64,000 nucleotides of DNA, taken from NCBI RefSeq assembly GCF_004331465.1, contig NZ_SJKB01000011.1, positions 62,001 through 126,000 of the forward strand, written 5' to 3'. Numbering within the stretch: the stretch's first letter is position 1; every line of letters starts with the position of its first letter. The stretch is from Kribbella pittospori (GTDB lineage Bacteria > Actinomycetota > Actinomycetes > Propionibacteriales > Kribbellaceae). This document shows positions 16,061-25,598 of the stretch, in pieces. Below the pieces are notes generated by a model. The model saw only the letters and a program-made list of their open reading frames with translations, was not told the origin of the DNA and made no database searches. A program made the translations under genes and the position numbers.

Positions 16061-17440
16061 CTACAGCTTGGATTCGGCCTCGGTGAGGACGGAGCGGATG
16101 ATCTGTTCCATTTCGTCGAAATGCTGCTGGTCGCAGATCAGGGGTGGGGAGAGTTGGATGACGGGGTCTCCTCGGTCGTCGGCTCGGCAGTAGAGGCCGG
16201 CGTCGAAGAGGGCTTTGGACAGGAATCCGCGCAGCAGTCGTTCGGATTCGTCGTCGTCGAAGGTCGCCTTGGTCGCCTTGTCTTTGACCAGTTCGATCCC
16301 GTAGAAGTACCCCGCACCGCGGACGTCGCCGACCAAGGGCAGATCGAGCAACTTCTCGAGCGACGCCCGGAACTCCCCCTCCCGGGCCCGGACGTGCTCG
16401 TTGATTCCTTCGCGCTCGAAGATGTCCAAGTTGGTCAGCGCGACCGCGGCTGATACCGGATGGCCACCGAAGGTGTAGCCATGGGCGAATGTGGTGTCCC
16501 CGTGCAGGAACGGCTCGATCAGCCGGTCGGTCGCGATCATCGCGCCGAGCGGTGAGTAGCCGGAGGTGATGCCTTTCGCGCAGGTGATCATGTCGGGCTG
16601 GTAGCCGTAGCGTTCGGCGCCGAACATGTGCCCGAGCCGCCCGAACGCACAGATCACCTCGTCGCTGACGAGCAGTACGTCGTACTCGTCGCAGATCTCG
16701 CGGACCCGGTCGAAGTAGCCGGGCGGTGGCGGGAAGCAACCGCCGGCGTTCTGCACCGGCTCGAGGAAGACCGCAGCGACCGTCGACGGCCCCTCGTTCT
16801 CGATCGCGATCGCGATCTGGTCGGCTGCCCAGCGGCCGAACGCGGCCGGGTCGTGGCCGTGGATCGGGGCGCGGTAGATGTTGGTGTTCGGGACCCGGAA
16901 CGTCGACGGCACCAGCGGTTCGAACGGCGCCTTGAGATCCGGGAGACCGGTGATGGACAGTGCGCCCTGGGTGGTGCCGTGGTACGCGATCGCACGGCTG
17001 ATCACCTTGTGCTTGCCGGGTTTGCCGGTGAGCTTGAAGTACTGCTTGGCCAGCTTCCAGGCGGTCTCGACCGCCTCGCCGCCGCCGCTGGTGAAGAAGA
17101 CCCGGTTCAGGTCGCCCGGTGCGTAGCCGGCGACGCGTTCGGCCAGCTCGATCGACTTGGGATGTGCGTACGACCAGAGCGGGAAGAACGCCAGTTCGGA
17201 CGCCTGTTTGGCGGCCGCCTCGGCGAGCTCGGTGCGCCCGTGTCCGAGCTGGTTGACAAACAGTCCGGCCAGACCGTCCAGGTACCGCTTGCCGCGGGCG
17301 TCGTAGATGTAGGCACCGTCGCCGCGCACGATCACCGGGATGTCGGCCTTCGCGTAGCTGGACATCCGGGTGAAGTGCATCCAGAGGTGGTCGCGCGCCG
17401 ATTTCTGCAGGGTGGCGAACTCTGCATCGTCGAACGACAT
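16061..17440 (-). CDS. Class III (omega) aminotransferase, polyamine/beta-alanine type
   Basis: 459 residues, PLP enzyme. FFTSGGGEAVETAWKLAKQY is the cofactor phosphate region, LLVSDEVICAFGR supplies the PLP-binding Asp, CAKGITSGYSPLGA contains the Schiff-base lysine, and HGYTFGGHPVSAAVAL follows. It probably transfers the amino group of an amine such as putrescine to pyruvate or 2-oxoglutarate, feeding the aldehyde dehydrogenase at 19272. ATG at 17440 has AAGGA about 7 bases upstream. Divergent from the amidohydrolase. Confidence 0.9.
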   Translation of the reverse strand: MSFDDAEFATLQKSARDHLWMHFTRMSSYAKADIPVIVRGDGAYIYDARGKRYLDGLAGLFVNQLGHGRTELAEAAAKQASELAFFPLWSYAHPKSIELAERVAGYAPGDLNRVFFTSGGGEAVETAWKLAKQYFKLTGKPGKHKVISRAIAYHGTTQGALSITGLPDLKAPFEPLVPSTFRVPNTNIYRAPIHGHDPAAFGRWAADQIAIAIENEGPSTVAAVFLEPVQNAGGCFPPPPGYFDRVREICDEYDVLLVSDEVICAFGRLGHMFGAERYGYQPDMITCAKGITSGYSPLGAMIATDRLIEPFLHGDTTFAHGYTFGGHPVSAAVALTNLDIFEREGINEHVRAREGEFRASLEKLLDLPLVGDVRGAGYFYGIELVKDKATKATFDDDESERLLRGFLSKALFDAGLYCRADDRGDPVIQLSPPLICDQQHFDEMEQIIRSVLTEAESKL

Positions 17441-17554
17441 GGTCAGATCCTTCGGCTCCGGATGGCTGTGTGTAGTTGGTCATCCTGCCTGGGAAAACGC
17501 GTCTAGGCAAGTGATTTCGTGCCCATCCAGCCGATATGGTGTCGATGTCATCGG

Positions 17555-17577
17555 TTCGCATAGGCTTCTGATGCGAA
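17555..17577. promoter_or_regulatory. Inverted repeat TTCGCAT-N9-ATGCGAA
   Basis: Perfect 7-base arms (17555-17561 and 17571-17577) in the 163-base region between the divergent aminotransferase and amidohydrolase genes, 27 bases before the latter's start. A likely regulator operator; the regulator is not known, the local Lrp protein being one candidate. Confidence 0.4.
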
Positions 17578-17603
17578 ATCCGTACCACGGGGAGGTTGCC
17601 AGG

Positions 17604-19262
17604 GTGGACACCCTGTTCGTGAACGGATCGATTTTCGACGGCCACCGCCACCGACCGGGCCTGACGGTCGGTGTGCGGGCCGGCCGGATCGCCGTGATCA
17701 CCGCCGACCCCGCCGGGCTGCGTGGTCCGCACACCGAGGTGGTCGACTTGGAGGGCGGTCTCCTGCTGCCCGGGTTCGTGGACGCCCACATCCACCCGGT
17801 GCAGGGCGGCCTCGAACGCGCCCACTGCGACCTCTCACCCGCCCGCGGACTCGCGGCGTACCAGGAGACGATCGCGGTACGTCGCCTCGCACCCGGACGT
17901 CCCGTGGATCCTCGGTGCCGGCTGGCACCAGCCCGACTTCCCCGGCGCCGCACCGCTCAAAGCCGACCTCGACGTGGTCACCGGCGACCGTCCGGCGTTC
18001 CTGGTGAACGCCGACCACCATGGCGCCTGGGTCAACTCACGAGCACTCACCCAAGCTGGGATCGACGCGACCACACCAGATCCACCGGACGGCCGGATCG
18101 AGCGCGCCCGGGACGGTACGCCGACCGGCACCCTGCACGAGGGCGCCATGGATCTCGTCCGCCGCCTGGTCCCACCGACGACCCATGCCGAGATGATCGC
18201 CGCCCTCCTCGACGCACAGGCCTACCTCCACTCGCTCGGCGTCACCGGCTGGCAGGACGCCATCCTCGGCGACTACGCGAACATCAGCGACGCGACTGCG
18301 GCGTACGCCGAACTCGCGCGCGACGGACGGCTGACCGCACGAGTCGTCGGCGCGCTGTGGTGGCAGCGCGACCGTGGCTCCGAGCAACTCCAGGAACTCA
18401 TCGAACGTCGGGACGCGGTGAAGTTCGCGCGGTTCCGGGCGGACAGCGTGAAGATCATGCAGGACGGTGTGGCGGAGAACTTCACCGCCGGGATGCTCGA
18501 GCCGTACTGTGCACCTTTCGACCCCACCCCACCGCCCCGGTCAGGGGACGGCTGTGGCTGCCGGACCGCCAACGCGGGCCTCTCGTTCGTCGACCCGATC
18601 GCGTTGCGGAGCCATGTCACCCAGCTGGACGCCGCCGGATTCCAGGTCCACGTGCATGCCATCGGCGACCGCGCGGTCCGGGAGGCACTGGACGCGTCCA
18701 GGCGGCGTTGACGCAGAACGGCGACAGCGACCTGCGGCATCACATCGCGCATCTGCAGGTGATCCACCCTGACGACATCGGCCGGTTCGCTCGTCTCGGC
18801 GTCGCCGCGAACCTGCAGGCGTTGTGGGCGGTGTACGAACCACAGATGGTCGAGCTGACCATCCCGTTCCTCGGTCCGGAGCGGACCTCGTGGCAGTACG
18901 CCTTCGGCGGCCTCGCCCGCTCAGGTGCCCGGCTCGCGGCCGGTTCCGACTGGCCGGTGTCGAGCCCCGACCCGCTGGCCGCCATCCACGTCGCGGTGAA
19001 CCGCCGGGCGCCAGGCGATCCCGAAGCCTTCCTTCCCGAACAGGCCCTGGACCTGAGTACTGCGCTGGCGGCGTACACCTCGGGAAGTGCCTGGCTGAAC
19101 CATGCCGACGACACCGGCCGGATCGAGGGCGGAGCGCTGGCGGATCTCGTCGTACTCGACCGGGACCCGTTCAACGGCCCGACCGACGAGATCGGAGCCG
19201 CCCGAGTGCGGGCCACCTATGTCGAGGGCGAGTGCGTCTTCGGCGATCAATCGACGAGATAA
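17604..19262 (+). pseudogene. YtcJ-like amidohydrolase, frame interrupted twice
   Basis: Metal-dependent amidohydrolase of the YtcJ type. From the GTG at 17604 (GGGGAGG 8 bases upstream) the frame reads VDTLFVNGSIFDG and PGFVDAHIHPVQGG, which holds the H-x-H metal ligands. Near 17877 the match moves one frame on (YVASHPDVPWILGAGWHQPD through VHVHAIGDRAVREALDA), and near 18700 returns to the first frame (QAALTQNGDSDLRHHIAH to the stop at 19262). One extra and one missing base explain both. As written, no intact enzyme is made. Ends 9 bases before the aldehyde dehydrogenase. Confidence 0.8.
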
Positions 19263-19271
19263 GGGACGGAC

Positions 19272-20702
19272 ATGGAGCAAACCCTCACCAACCTCGTGGA
19301 CGGCAAGCCGGTCCCTGCTCAGAGCGGAGCGACGTACGACGTGATCGCGCCGGCCACCGGCGAGACGTACACGCGCGCGCCGCTGTCGGGTCCGGAGGAC
19401 GTCGATCAGGCGATGACCGCGGCCGCGCGGGCGTTCGAGATCTGGCGCGACACCACGCCGGCCGAGCGGCAGTTGGCCCTGCTCCGGATCGCCGATGCGA
19501 TGGAGCGGCGCGCTGACGAGTTCATCGCGGTGGAGAGCCGCAACACCGGCAAGCCGCTGGCGATCGCCGCGACCGATGAGGTGCCGCCTTGTGTGGACCA
19601 GTTGCGGTTCTTCGCCGGTGCCGCCCGGGTGCTGGAGGGCCGCTCGGCGGGCGAGTACCTGGCCGGCCACACGTCGTGGGTACGCCGCGAACCGATCGGC
19701 GTCGTCGGTCAGGTGACGCCGTGGAACTACCCGCTGATGATGGCGGTCTGGAAGATCGCGCCGGCCCTTGCCGCCGGTAACACGATCGTGCTGAAGCCGA
19801 GCGACACCACCCCGGCCTCGACCGTGCTGCTCGCCGAACTGTGCAACGAGTTCCTGCCACCGGGTGTCTTCAACGTCGTCTGCGGCGATCGCGACACCGG
19901 CCGGGCTCTGGTCGACCACGAGATCCCGCAGTTGGTCGCGATCACCGGCTCGGTCCGGGCCGGGATGGAGGTCGCGTCGTCGGCGGCCCGGCAGCTCAAA
20001 CGCACCCACCTCGAACTCGGTGGCAAGGCGCCGGTCGTGGTCTTCGACGACGCCGACCTGGAGCAGGCCGCGCAGGCGATCGCCGACGCCGGCTACTACA
20101 ACGCCGGGCAGGACTGTACCGCCGCGACCCGGGTGCTGGCCGGTCCGCGGATCCACGACGACTTCGTCGACGCGCTGACCGTCCGCGCCAACCGCACCCG
20201 TACCGGCCGCCCCGACGACCCTGACGTCGCGTACGGCGCGCTCAACAACGAGGCCCAGTTGCACCGCGTGGACGGCTTCGTCCATCGCCTGCCCGACCAC
20301 GCGTCGGTGCGAACCGGCGGCGCGGTCGTCGGCGAGCGCGGGTACTTCTACGCGCCGACGGTCGTCTCCGGTCTGCGCCAGGACGACGAGGCGATCCAGC
20401 AGGAGATCTTCGGCCCGGTCATCACGGTCCAGCGGTTCACCGACGAGGACGAGGCACTGCGCTGGGCCAACGGCGTCGAGTACGGCCTGGCCTCGTCGGT
20501 GTTCACCCGCGACCACGGCCGCGCGATGCGGATGGCCCGCCGCCTCGACTTCGGCTGCGTGTGGATCAACACTCACATCCCGATCGTCGCCGAGATGCCC
20601 CACGGCGGCTTCAAGCACTCCGGCCACGGTAAGGACCTGTCCATGTACGGCCTCGAGGACTACACCCGCATCAAGCACGTGATGTCGAACATCGAGGCGT
20701 AG
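19272..20702 (+). CDS. Gamma-aminobutyraldehyde-type dehydrogenase (ALDH superfamily)
   Basis: 476 residues. NAD-binding region TPWNYPLMMAVWKIAPALAA, catalytic Glu in LELGGKAPVV, and catalytic Cys in NAGQDCTAATRVL are intact; the C-terminal GHGKDLSMYGLEDYTRIKHV is typical of PatD/YdcW-like enzymes that oxidise 4-aminobutyraldehyde to GABA. It fits as the last step after amine oxidation or transamination in this region. AAGGGA precedes the ATG. Confidence 0.9.
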   Translation: MEQTLTNLVDGKPVPAQSGATYDVIAPATGETYTRAPLSGPEDVDQAMTAAARAFEIWRDTTPAERQLALLRIADAMERRADEFIAVESRNTGKPLAIAATDEVPPCVDQLRFFAGAARVLEGRSAGEYLAGHTSWVRREPIGVVGQVTPWNYPLMMAVWKIAPALAAGNTIVLKPSDTTPASTVLLAELCNEFLPPGVFNVVCGDRDTGRALVDHEIPQLVAITGSVRAGMEVASSAARQLKRTHLELGGKAPVVVFDDADLEQAAQAIADAGYYNAGQDCTAATRVLAGPRIHDDFVDALTVRANRTRTGRPDDPDVAYGALNNEAQLHRVDGFVHRLPDHASVRTGGAVVGERGYFYAPTVVSGLRQDDEAIQQEIFGPVITVQRFTDEDEALRWANGVEYGLASSVFTRDHGRAMRMARRLDFGCVWINTHIPIVAEMPHGGFKHSGHGKDLSMYGLEDYTRIKHVMSNIEA

Positions 20703-20717
20703 GTCCCGTGCAGCTCG

Positions 20718-20797
20718 ACAGGAGGTGTCGCCTCAATTCGTCGACCAGGCAGGCCCGACGAGCGTGATCCGTTCATGCCGCCCGCGACACCTCCTGT
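20718..20797. terminator. Long-loop inverted repeat between convergent genes
   Basis: ACAGGAGGTGTCGC (20718-20731) and GCGACACCTCCTGT (20784-20797) are perfect 14-base arms around a 52-base loop. Located between the stops of the aldehyde dehydrogenase (+) and the DUF2961 gene (-). Probably a bidirectional terminator; the long loop is unusual. Confidence 0.5.
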
Positions 20798-20815
20798 TGG
20801 CGTGCACCGGCCCAC

Positions 20816-21901
20816 CTAGATCACCTCGAGATAGTCCTTCCCGGGCAACGACGGGAACGGTGCGTGTGGCTCGGTCTGGTACCAGTACGACGTGGACGCC
20901 ACGTCGTCCTGGAGTTGCAGCAGCCGGCCGTCGCGCCGCCACCCCAGGGCCTGCACGGTGACCCGCAGGTCCTCGGTGAAGCGGATCGTGTCGGCGATGT
21001 GCCAGCGGTAGAGCCCGAACCGCTGCTGGTTCTTCATGAACCCGTCCGGCTGCAGAGCCTGCGGCATGCCGAGGTACGGCGTCGTGAACGTCGCGTACTC
21101 GCCCTCCGGGTGGATGAACCCCCACGCGCCGCCGAAGTAGTCCTCGGTCCCGGTGCCGCAGATGGTCGGGTACTCGTCGTCGCCGTCGAGGTAGAACTTG
21201 ACCTCGCCCTCACCCCACCATCCCGAGTTGTTGCAGCCCCACGCGAGGTAGGTGCCGACGTACTGCCCCTGCCCGCGGACGCCGTCCAGCAGCGTGTGCA
21301 CCTCGCCGTACGGGATCGGGTTGCTGCGCCGCCACTGCGCGTGCAGGTACGCGGTGTCCTCCGGGACCTCGGTCTTGACGAAGTCGACCTGGTAGAAGAG
21401 CTCCGGGACCTCTGTCTCCAGGAGGTTCTCGATCGTCAGCTTGGCGCGGCCGCGGAACGGCATCTGCCAGTAGCTGTTGAAACCGCCGGACGGGTTCACC
21501 GCGATCGGCACCGAGCTGACCTGGCAGTGCTGACCCCAGCCGTTGCAGAAGAAGTCGCCCAGCGGTACTTCGATCGACGGCGTCGCCTCGTCGTCCCAGT
21601 ACGCGCGCAGCACCAGTGACCGCCACAGCTTCGAGTCGACCGTGATCCACACGTGCGTGATCGCGCCCGGTCCCTCGATGTCCGCGATCGTCGTGGTCGA
21701 CCCCGGTGCGAGTGGGATGCACGGCGCCATCTTCCAGCCCGGGCCGAGCTCGCGGGCCTGCCGTGAGTACGCGCCCTCGGTCGCCCGGGCACCGCCCGCC
21801 TTCGCGCCGTCCGGATTCTCCGCACTGATCGAGTAGGTCCGTGCCGCCGACAACCGCGCCACGTTGCCGAGATGGACGTCGAGCCCGTTGAAGTCACCCA
21901 T
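20816..21901 (-). CDS. DUF2961 protein (glycoside hydrolase family GH172)
   Basis: 361 residues. DUF2961 is now family GH172, whose characterised members include alpha-D-fructofuranosidase/difructose-anhydride enzymes and D-arabinofuranosidases. Family motifs: AYWDDEATPSIEVPLGDFF (about 100-118), GGFNSYWQMPFR, and GTGTEDYFGGAWGF (about 236-249) with the acidic residues of the active site. No signal peptide, so it would act inside the cell. It is divergent from the 886-residue protein, 137 bases apart across a dre-like site, suggesting that both handle the same imported glycan. Confidence 0.85.
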   Translation of the reverse strand: MGDFNGLDVHLGNVARLSAARTYSISAENPDGAKAGGARATEGAYSRQARELGPGWKMAPCIPLAPGSTTTIADIEGPGAITHVWITVDSKLWRSLVLRAYWDDEATPSIEVPLGDFFCNGWGQHCQVSSVPIAVNPSGGFNSYWQMPFRGRAKLTIENLLETEVPELFYQVDFVKTEVPEDTAYLHAQWRRSNPIPYGEVHTLLDGVRGQGQYVGTYLAWGCNNSGWWGEGEVKFYLDGDDEYPTICGTGTEDYFGGAWGFIHPEGEYATFTTPYLGMPQALQPDGFMKNQQRFGLYRWHIADTIRFTEDLRVTVQALGWRRDGRLLQLQDDVASTSYWYQTEPHAPFPSLPGKDYLEVI

Positions 21902-21983
21902 GGCGAACGACCCTAGAGGTCGCGACCGGTCAGCAGGCGTTCACCGGCGGACTGGGTGAGACCTGAGCGTCCCGGAAGCCCGG

Positions 21984-21999
21984 AGTGGTCTACTCAAGG
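21984..21999. promoter_or_regulatory. dre-like operator half-site in divergent GH172 promoter region
   Basis: AGTGGTCTACTCAAGG matches the first nine bases of the DasR/NagR element exactly and 11 of 16 overall; GAGT/ACTC arms also make a short palindrome (21983-21995). Positioned between divergent genes starting at 21901 and 22039. Confidence 0.45.
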
Positions 22000-22038
22000 T
22001 GCTTTACCCGGCCGGGCGGAGTCGGCGACAGTGAACCG

Positions 22039-24699
22039 GTGACCGCATCAGCGCCCGTCGCCGTCATCGGACCACCCGGCCCGGCGGCCACGCTCACCGC
22101 TGCCCTGGATCGGGCCGGGCTCCCGCACGTCCGGTACGACGCCCAGCCCGCCGAGCTCACCGGTCATCGCGCGGTGTTCGTCCTCGCCGGCCGCTATCCG
22201 GACCCCGACCACTTCGACACCGGCGCGCTCGCGCAGTACGTCGCCTCAGGCGGATCGGCGTACGTCGAGTTTGCCCTCGACGAGACCGGATTCCTCCCGG
22301 CGGGCGACGTACGGGAGGCGCAGATCGAGCGGATCTTCACCACGGCGGCGCTGCCGGGGCTGGAGCCGCTCAGCATCCTGGACGAGCACCTGTCCCGCAC
22401 TCAGGAAGTAGTTGCCCCGAGCAACGCGGTCGAGTTGCTCAGCTACGGCACGGTCGCCGGCACGCACAAGGCGGTCTTCGGCCCACCCGAACACACCTTC
22501 CCAGCCCTGCTCGACATCCCGGTCGGCGACGGCCGGTTGCTCTACGCGACGACCGCACTCACACACCACGTCAAGGGCCGCTACAAGCCGGTACGCCGCT
22601 GGCAGCGCCTGATGCAGGTGATCGTCGCCGAGGTCACCGGCACCGAGATCCCACCGGACCTCGAGGTCTTCACCGAGCCACGCGTCTGGGTCGCCTCCGG
22701 CGAATCGGTCCGCCTGGTCGCGCGGTCCACGTCCAAGCCGTCGTCCTCCGACCTCGACCTGATCGAGACCGCGACCGGGACGTTCGAGTCCGAGCCGCAG
22801 TACCTGGACGACGGCGAACACACCTTCACCGTCGGCGACCAGCAGACGACCGTCACGGTTGGCCCGCGGGCCGAGCGGTATCGCCGGATGGTCGACAAAG
22901 GGATCGCGTGGTTCGACCGGGCCGGCATGTTCTACGACCGGCCGGACGGGTCCAAGGGCGTCGCGGAAGGCTTCTCCAACGAGGTCGACCTCGACGGCAG
23001 ACTCCCGTTCCGAGCGGTACCACGGGGAGACTGCTTCACCCAGACCGCGCACGCGTTCCGGATGTACGCCGACCTGGCGGACTTCCCGCGCGGTCGTACG
23101 ATTGCCGACAATCTGATGCGCCTGGTTGTCGACGAGGAACAGCTCACCGACCGCAACCACCTGTTCGGCGCCTGGGAGCCACGCGGCGCCCGAACCGATC
23201 TGACCGCGACGAACAACCTGTTCGCCGACGACAACGGGTGGATCTCCCTGTTCGCGCTGATCTCCGGTGCGACCGAGGCCGGCCTGCGCGGCGTCGAGTC
23301 GCTGATCCGGACCGCGAACGACGAACTCGGCCTGCAGGTCGACCCGTGGCGAACCCCGTCGACGATCCTGGTGAAGGGCTGGGAGGAGATCGCCCGGACC
23401 CCGATCGAGGACGGCCTCGACCTGACCTCGCACTGGCAGAGCTCGGCCCAGTGCGCCTACCTGTACGCGTACGGCCTGACCGGCGAGCAGCGGTACCTCG
23501 ACATCGCCACCCGCGGACTGGACCACATGGCGAGCCACCACCCGCGCGCCCGCCTCGAGACCAGCCGGACCTGTGAGGCCGGCCGCTTCCTCCTGCCGTT
23601 GGTCGGCGCCTACCACTACACCCGCAAGCCCCTCTATCTGGAGACGCTCCGCTCGCTGGCGACGTACCTGAAGAGCCGGCAGGGTCCGGACGGCGGATTC
23701 GCGGAGTGGGACGGGAAGTGCCCGCCCAGCAACGAGGCGTACGGCGTCGACGAGGCGTCCATCTTCCAGGCCAACGGCGATCCGATCACCGACCAGCTGT
23801 ACGGCACCCCGTTCGCCGCCTGGGCACTTCCGCTCGCGTACCAGGTCACCGGCGAGAAGGTGTTCGAGGAGCTGGCGCACGGCGTACTCGACTATTTGAG
23901 CCGGATCCAGATCGACGACCCGGACGACGAGCAACTCGACGGGACCTGGCAGCGGGCGTTCGACTTCGAGGCATGGGAGTACTTCGGTTCGAACGCCGAC
24001 ATCGGCTGGGGACCGTACTGCGTCGAGACCGGCTGGTCTGTGGCGCCCGCGCTGATCGGAGCGATGCTCTACCTGACCGGCGACCCCTTCTTCCCGCCTG
24101 AACCCAGCACCGAGCACAGCGTCACTGTGGCCAAGGTCCAGGGTGCGTTCGACGCGATCCTCGCCGGACAGCCGGCGCCGGTCAGTTTCGTACGGCGTGA
24201 CGACGGCCGCATCGTCCGTACCCAGGACGGCGTCCAAGCGGTACTCGGCGACCTGATCGCCGCCGGTGAACCGGTCTGGGCGCGCAACGAGCCGGCCCGA
24301 TCGACCGAGATCTACGTACGCGGCGCGGACGGCCACCTCCACCACACCTACCTCGACGACCGCGTTGGTCAGGGCCGGTGGCAACAGCTCGGCAAGCTGG
24401 AGCTCGCCGACGACCCAGTGGTCGCGTTCAACCCCGGCGCCGACGCGGTCGAGGTGTACGTACTCGGCGCGGACCGCCGGATCCACCACTGCTCGATGAT
24501 CGACGTGCGTGGCGGCCACACCCCGTGGGAACCTGTCGGCACCTTGCACTTCACCGGTTCACCCGCCGTGATGTACGACGAGACGCTCGGAACCGTCCGC
24601 CTGGTCGCCAACGACATCGCCGGACAGGACCGCCGGACCCGCAAGGTGAACCGTTGGCACCTGCCGTGGCAGGACTACTCGCACTGGATCACCGCATGA
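22039..24699 (+). CDS. Three-part glycosidase-like protein: ThuA-like, alpha/alpha toroid, beta-propeller lectin-like
   Basis: 886 residues, no signal peptide. Residues 1-200 form a Rossmann-like module resembling ThuA/beta-galactosidase trimerisation domains (VAVIGPPG, VFVLAGRYPD, ALAQYVASGGSAYVEF). Residues about 275-680 show the repeated helix pattern of six-hairpin glycosidases (SHWQSSAQCAYLYAYGLTG, GPDGGFAEWDGKCPPSNE, NADIGWGPYCVETGW). Residues about 740-870 repeat a propeller or tachylectin-like unit (STEIYVRGADGHLHHTYLDD, AVEVYVLGADRRIHHCSM). GTG 22039 is chosen so that coding starts after the operator; GTG 21985 is an alternative. Overlaps the kinase by 4 bases. Reaction unknown. Confidence 0.7.
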   Translation: MTASAPVAVIGPPGPAATLTAALDRAGLPHVRYDAQPAELTGHRAVFVLAGRYPDPDHFDTGALAQYVASGGSAYVEFALDETGFLPAGDVREAQIERIFTTAALPGLEPLSILDEHLSRTQEVVAPSNAVELLSYGTVAGTHKAVFGPPEHTFPALLDIPVGDGRLLYATTALTHHVKGRYKPVRRWQRLMQVIVAEVTGTEIPPDLEVFTEPRVWVASGESVRLVARSTSKPSSSDLDLIETATGTFESEPQYLDDGEHTFTVGDQQTTVTVGPRAERYRRMVDKGIAWFDRAGMFYDRPDGSKGVAEGFSNEVDLDGRLPFRAVPRGDCFTQTAHAFRMYADLADFPRGRTIADNLMRLVVDEEQLTDRNHLFGAWEPRGARTDLTATNNLFADDNGWISLFALISGATEAGLRGVESLIRTANDELGLQVDPWRTPSTILVKGWEEIARTPIEDGLDLTSHWQSSAQCAYLYAYGLTGEQRYLDIATRGLDHMASHHPRARLETSRTCEAGRFLLPLVGAYHYTRKPLYLETLRSLATYLKSRQGPDGGFAEWDGKCPPSNEAYGVDEASIFQANGDPITDQLYGTPFAAWALPLAYQVTGEKVFEELAHGVLDYLSRIQIDDPDDEQLDGTWQRAFDFEAWEYFGSNADIGWGPYCVETGWSVAPALIGAMLYLTGDPFFPPEPSTEHSVTVAKVQGAFDAILAGQPAPVSFVRRDDGRIVRTQDGVQAVLGDLIAAGEPVWARNEPARSTEIYVRGADGHLHHTYLDDRVGQGRWQQLGKLELADDPVVAFNPGADAVEVYVLGADRRIHHCSMIDVRGGHTPWEPVGTLHFTGSPAVMYDETLGTVRLVANDIAGQDRRTRKVNRWHLPWQDYSHWITA

Positions 24700-25598
24700 C
24701 TCACCTCGCCATCGACGGCGGTCAGTCCGCCCTCCGACTCCGAGCCCTCCCGTCCCGGCGGACCGGCACAGGCCCCGGGTACACGCACGGCCCGGACGCG
24801 CTCCGACGCATGCTGACCGCTGTCGGCTCGGCCGCGGCCGAGGCGGGTGTGAGCGGACCGGTCGGGGTGGTCGCGCTCGGCCTGACGGGCTACCCGCCCG
24901 CGCCGGGAGCGGCAGAAGAGTTCGCGGCGGACGTGGGCGAGTTGCTGGACGCCGACGAGGTGCGGCTGACGCAGGACATGGTGACCGCGCATGCCGGTGC
25001 GCTGCCCGACGGGTACGGCGTAGTGGTTGCCGCAGGCACCGGTCTCGTGTGCCTCGCGGTGGACCGCGACGGCAGCTGGCACAAGCTCGACGGGCACGGG
25101 TATCTGTTCGGCGACGCGGGCAGTGCCTTCGCGATCGGTCGTGCCGGTCTGGTTGCCGTCCAGCGCGCCCGCGACGGCCGCGGCCCGGTGACCAAACTCG
25201 CGGACACCCCGCTCGATCCAGTCACGCTCTATCGGTCGCCGACACTCGTCGACGACGTTGCCCGCTTCGCGCCCGACGTACTGCGTTGTGCCGCTGAAGG
25301 CGACCCGGTTGCCGCGGATCTCGTCGTACGGGCGGCCGGTGACATCGGGGAGACGATCAACGCGGCCGTTGCGCAGTTGGCCGGCGAAGGACCGGTGCCG
25401 GTCGCGTGTGTCGGTGGGCTGTTCCGCGGTGCCGGCGATCAGTTATTGGAGCCGGTCGGCGCGGCGCTGTCCGCCCGCGCACGGCTGACCCCCGCCGTCG
25501 GCAACTCGCTCGACGGTGCCGAGCGGCTGGCGACCGGATCGCTGCAGCCGTACGCAGACCTCACCGTGATCCACCGAAGACGACAAAGCAGGGAATGA
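24696..25598 (+). CDS. BadF/BadG-type sugar kinase (GlcNAc/ManNAc kinase-like)
   Basis: 300 residues, ASKHA ATPase fold. Phosphate-1 motif LAIDGGQSALRLRAL at the N-terminus, phosphate-2 VVVAAGTGLVCLAV, and DGHGYLFGDAGSAFAIGRAG typical of N-acetylglucosamine kinases; adenosine region PVACVGGLFRGAG. It presumably phosphorylates the imported N-acetyl sugar at O-6. Located directly before nanE, ManNAc is an attractive substrate. ATGA overlaps on both sides. Confidence 0.85.
   Translation: MTHLAIDGGQSALRLRALPSRRTGTGPGYTHGPDALRRMLTAVGSAAAEAGVSGPVGVVALGLTGYPPAPGAAEEFAADVGELLDADEVRLTQDMVTAHAGALPDGYGVVVAAGTGLVCLAVDRDGSWHKLDGHGYLFGDAGSAFAIGRAGLVAVQRARDGRGPVTKLADTPLDPVTLYRSPTLVDDVARFAPDVLRCAAEGDPVAADLVVRAAGDIGETINAAVAQLAGEGPVPVACVGGLFRGAGDQLLEPVGAALSARARLTPAVGNSLDGAERLATGSLQPYADLTVIHRRRQSRE

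Noticed and set aside
22246..24549. A 767-codon open frame antisense to the 886-residue gene, and many similar long antisense frames
   Set aside because: High G/C at third positions keeps antisense frames open. The sense frame has recognisable domains and good junctions; the antisense products have low-complexity Arg/Val/Asp composition and no motifs.
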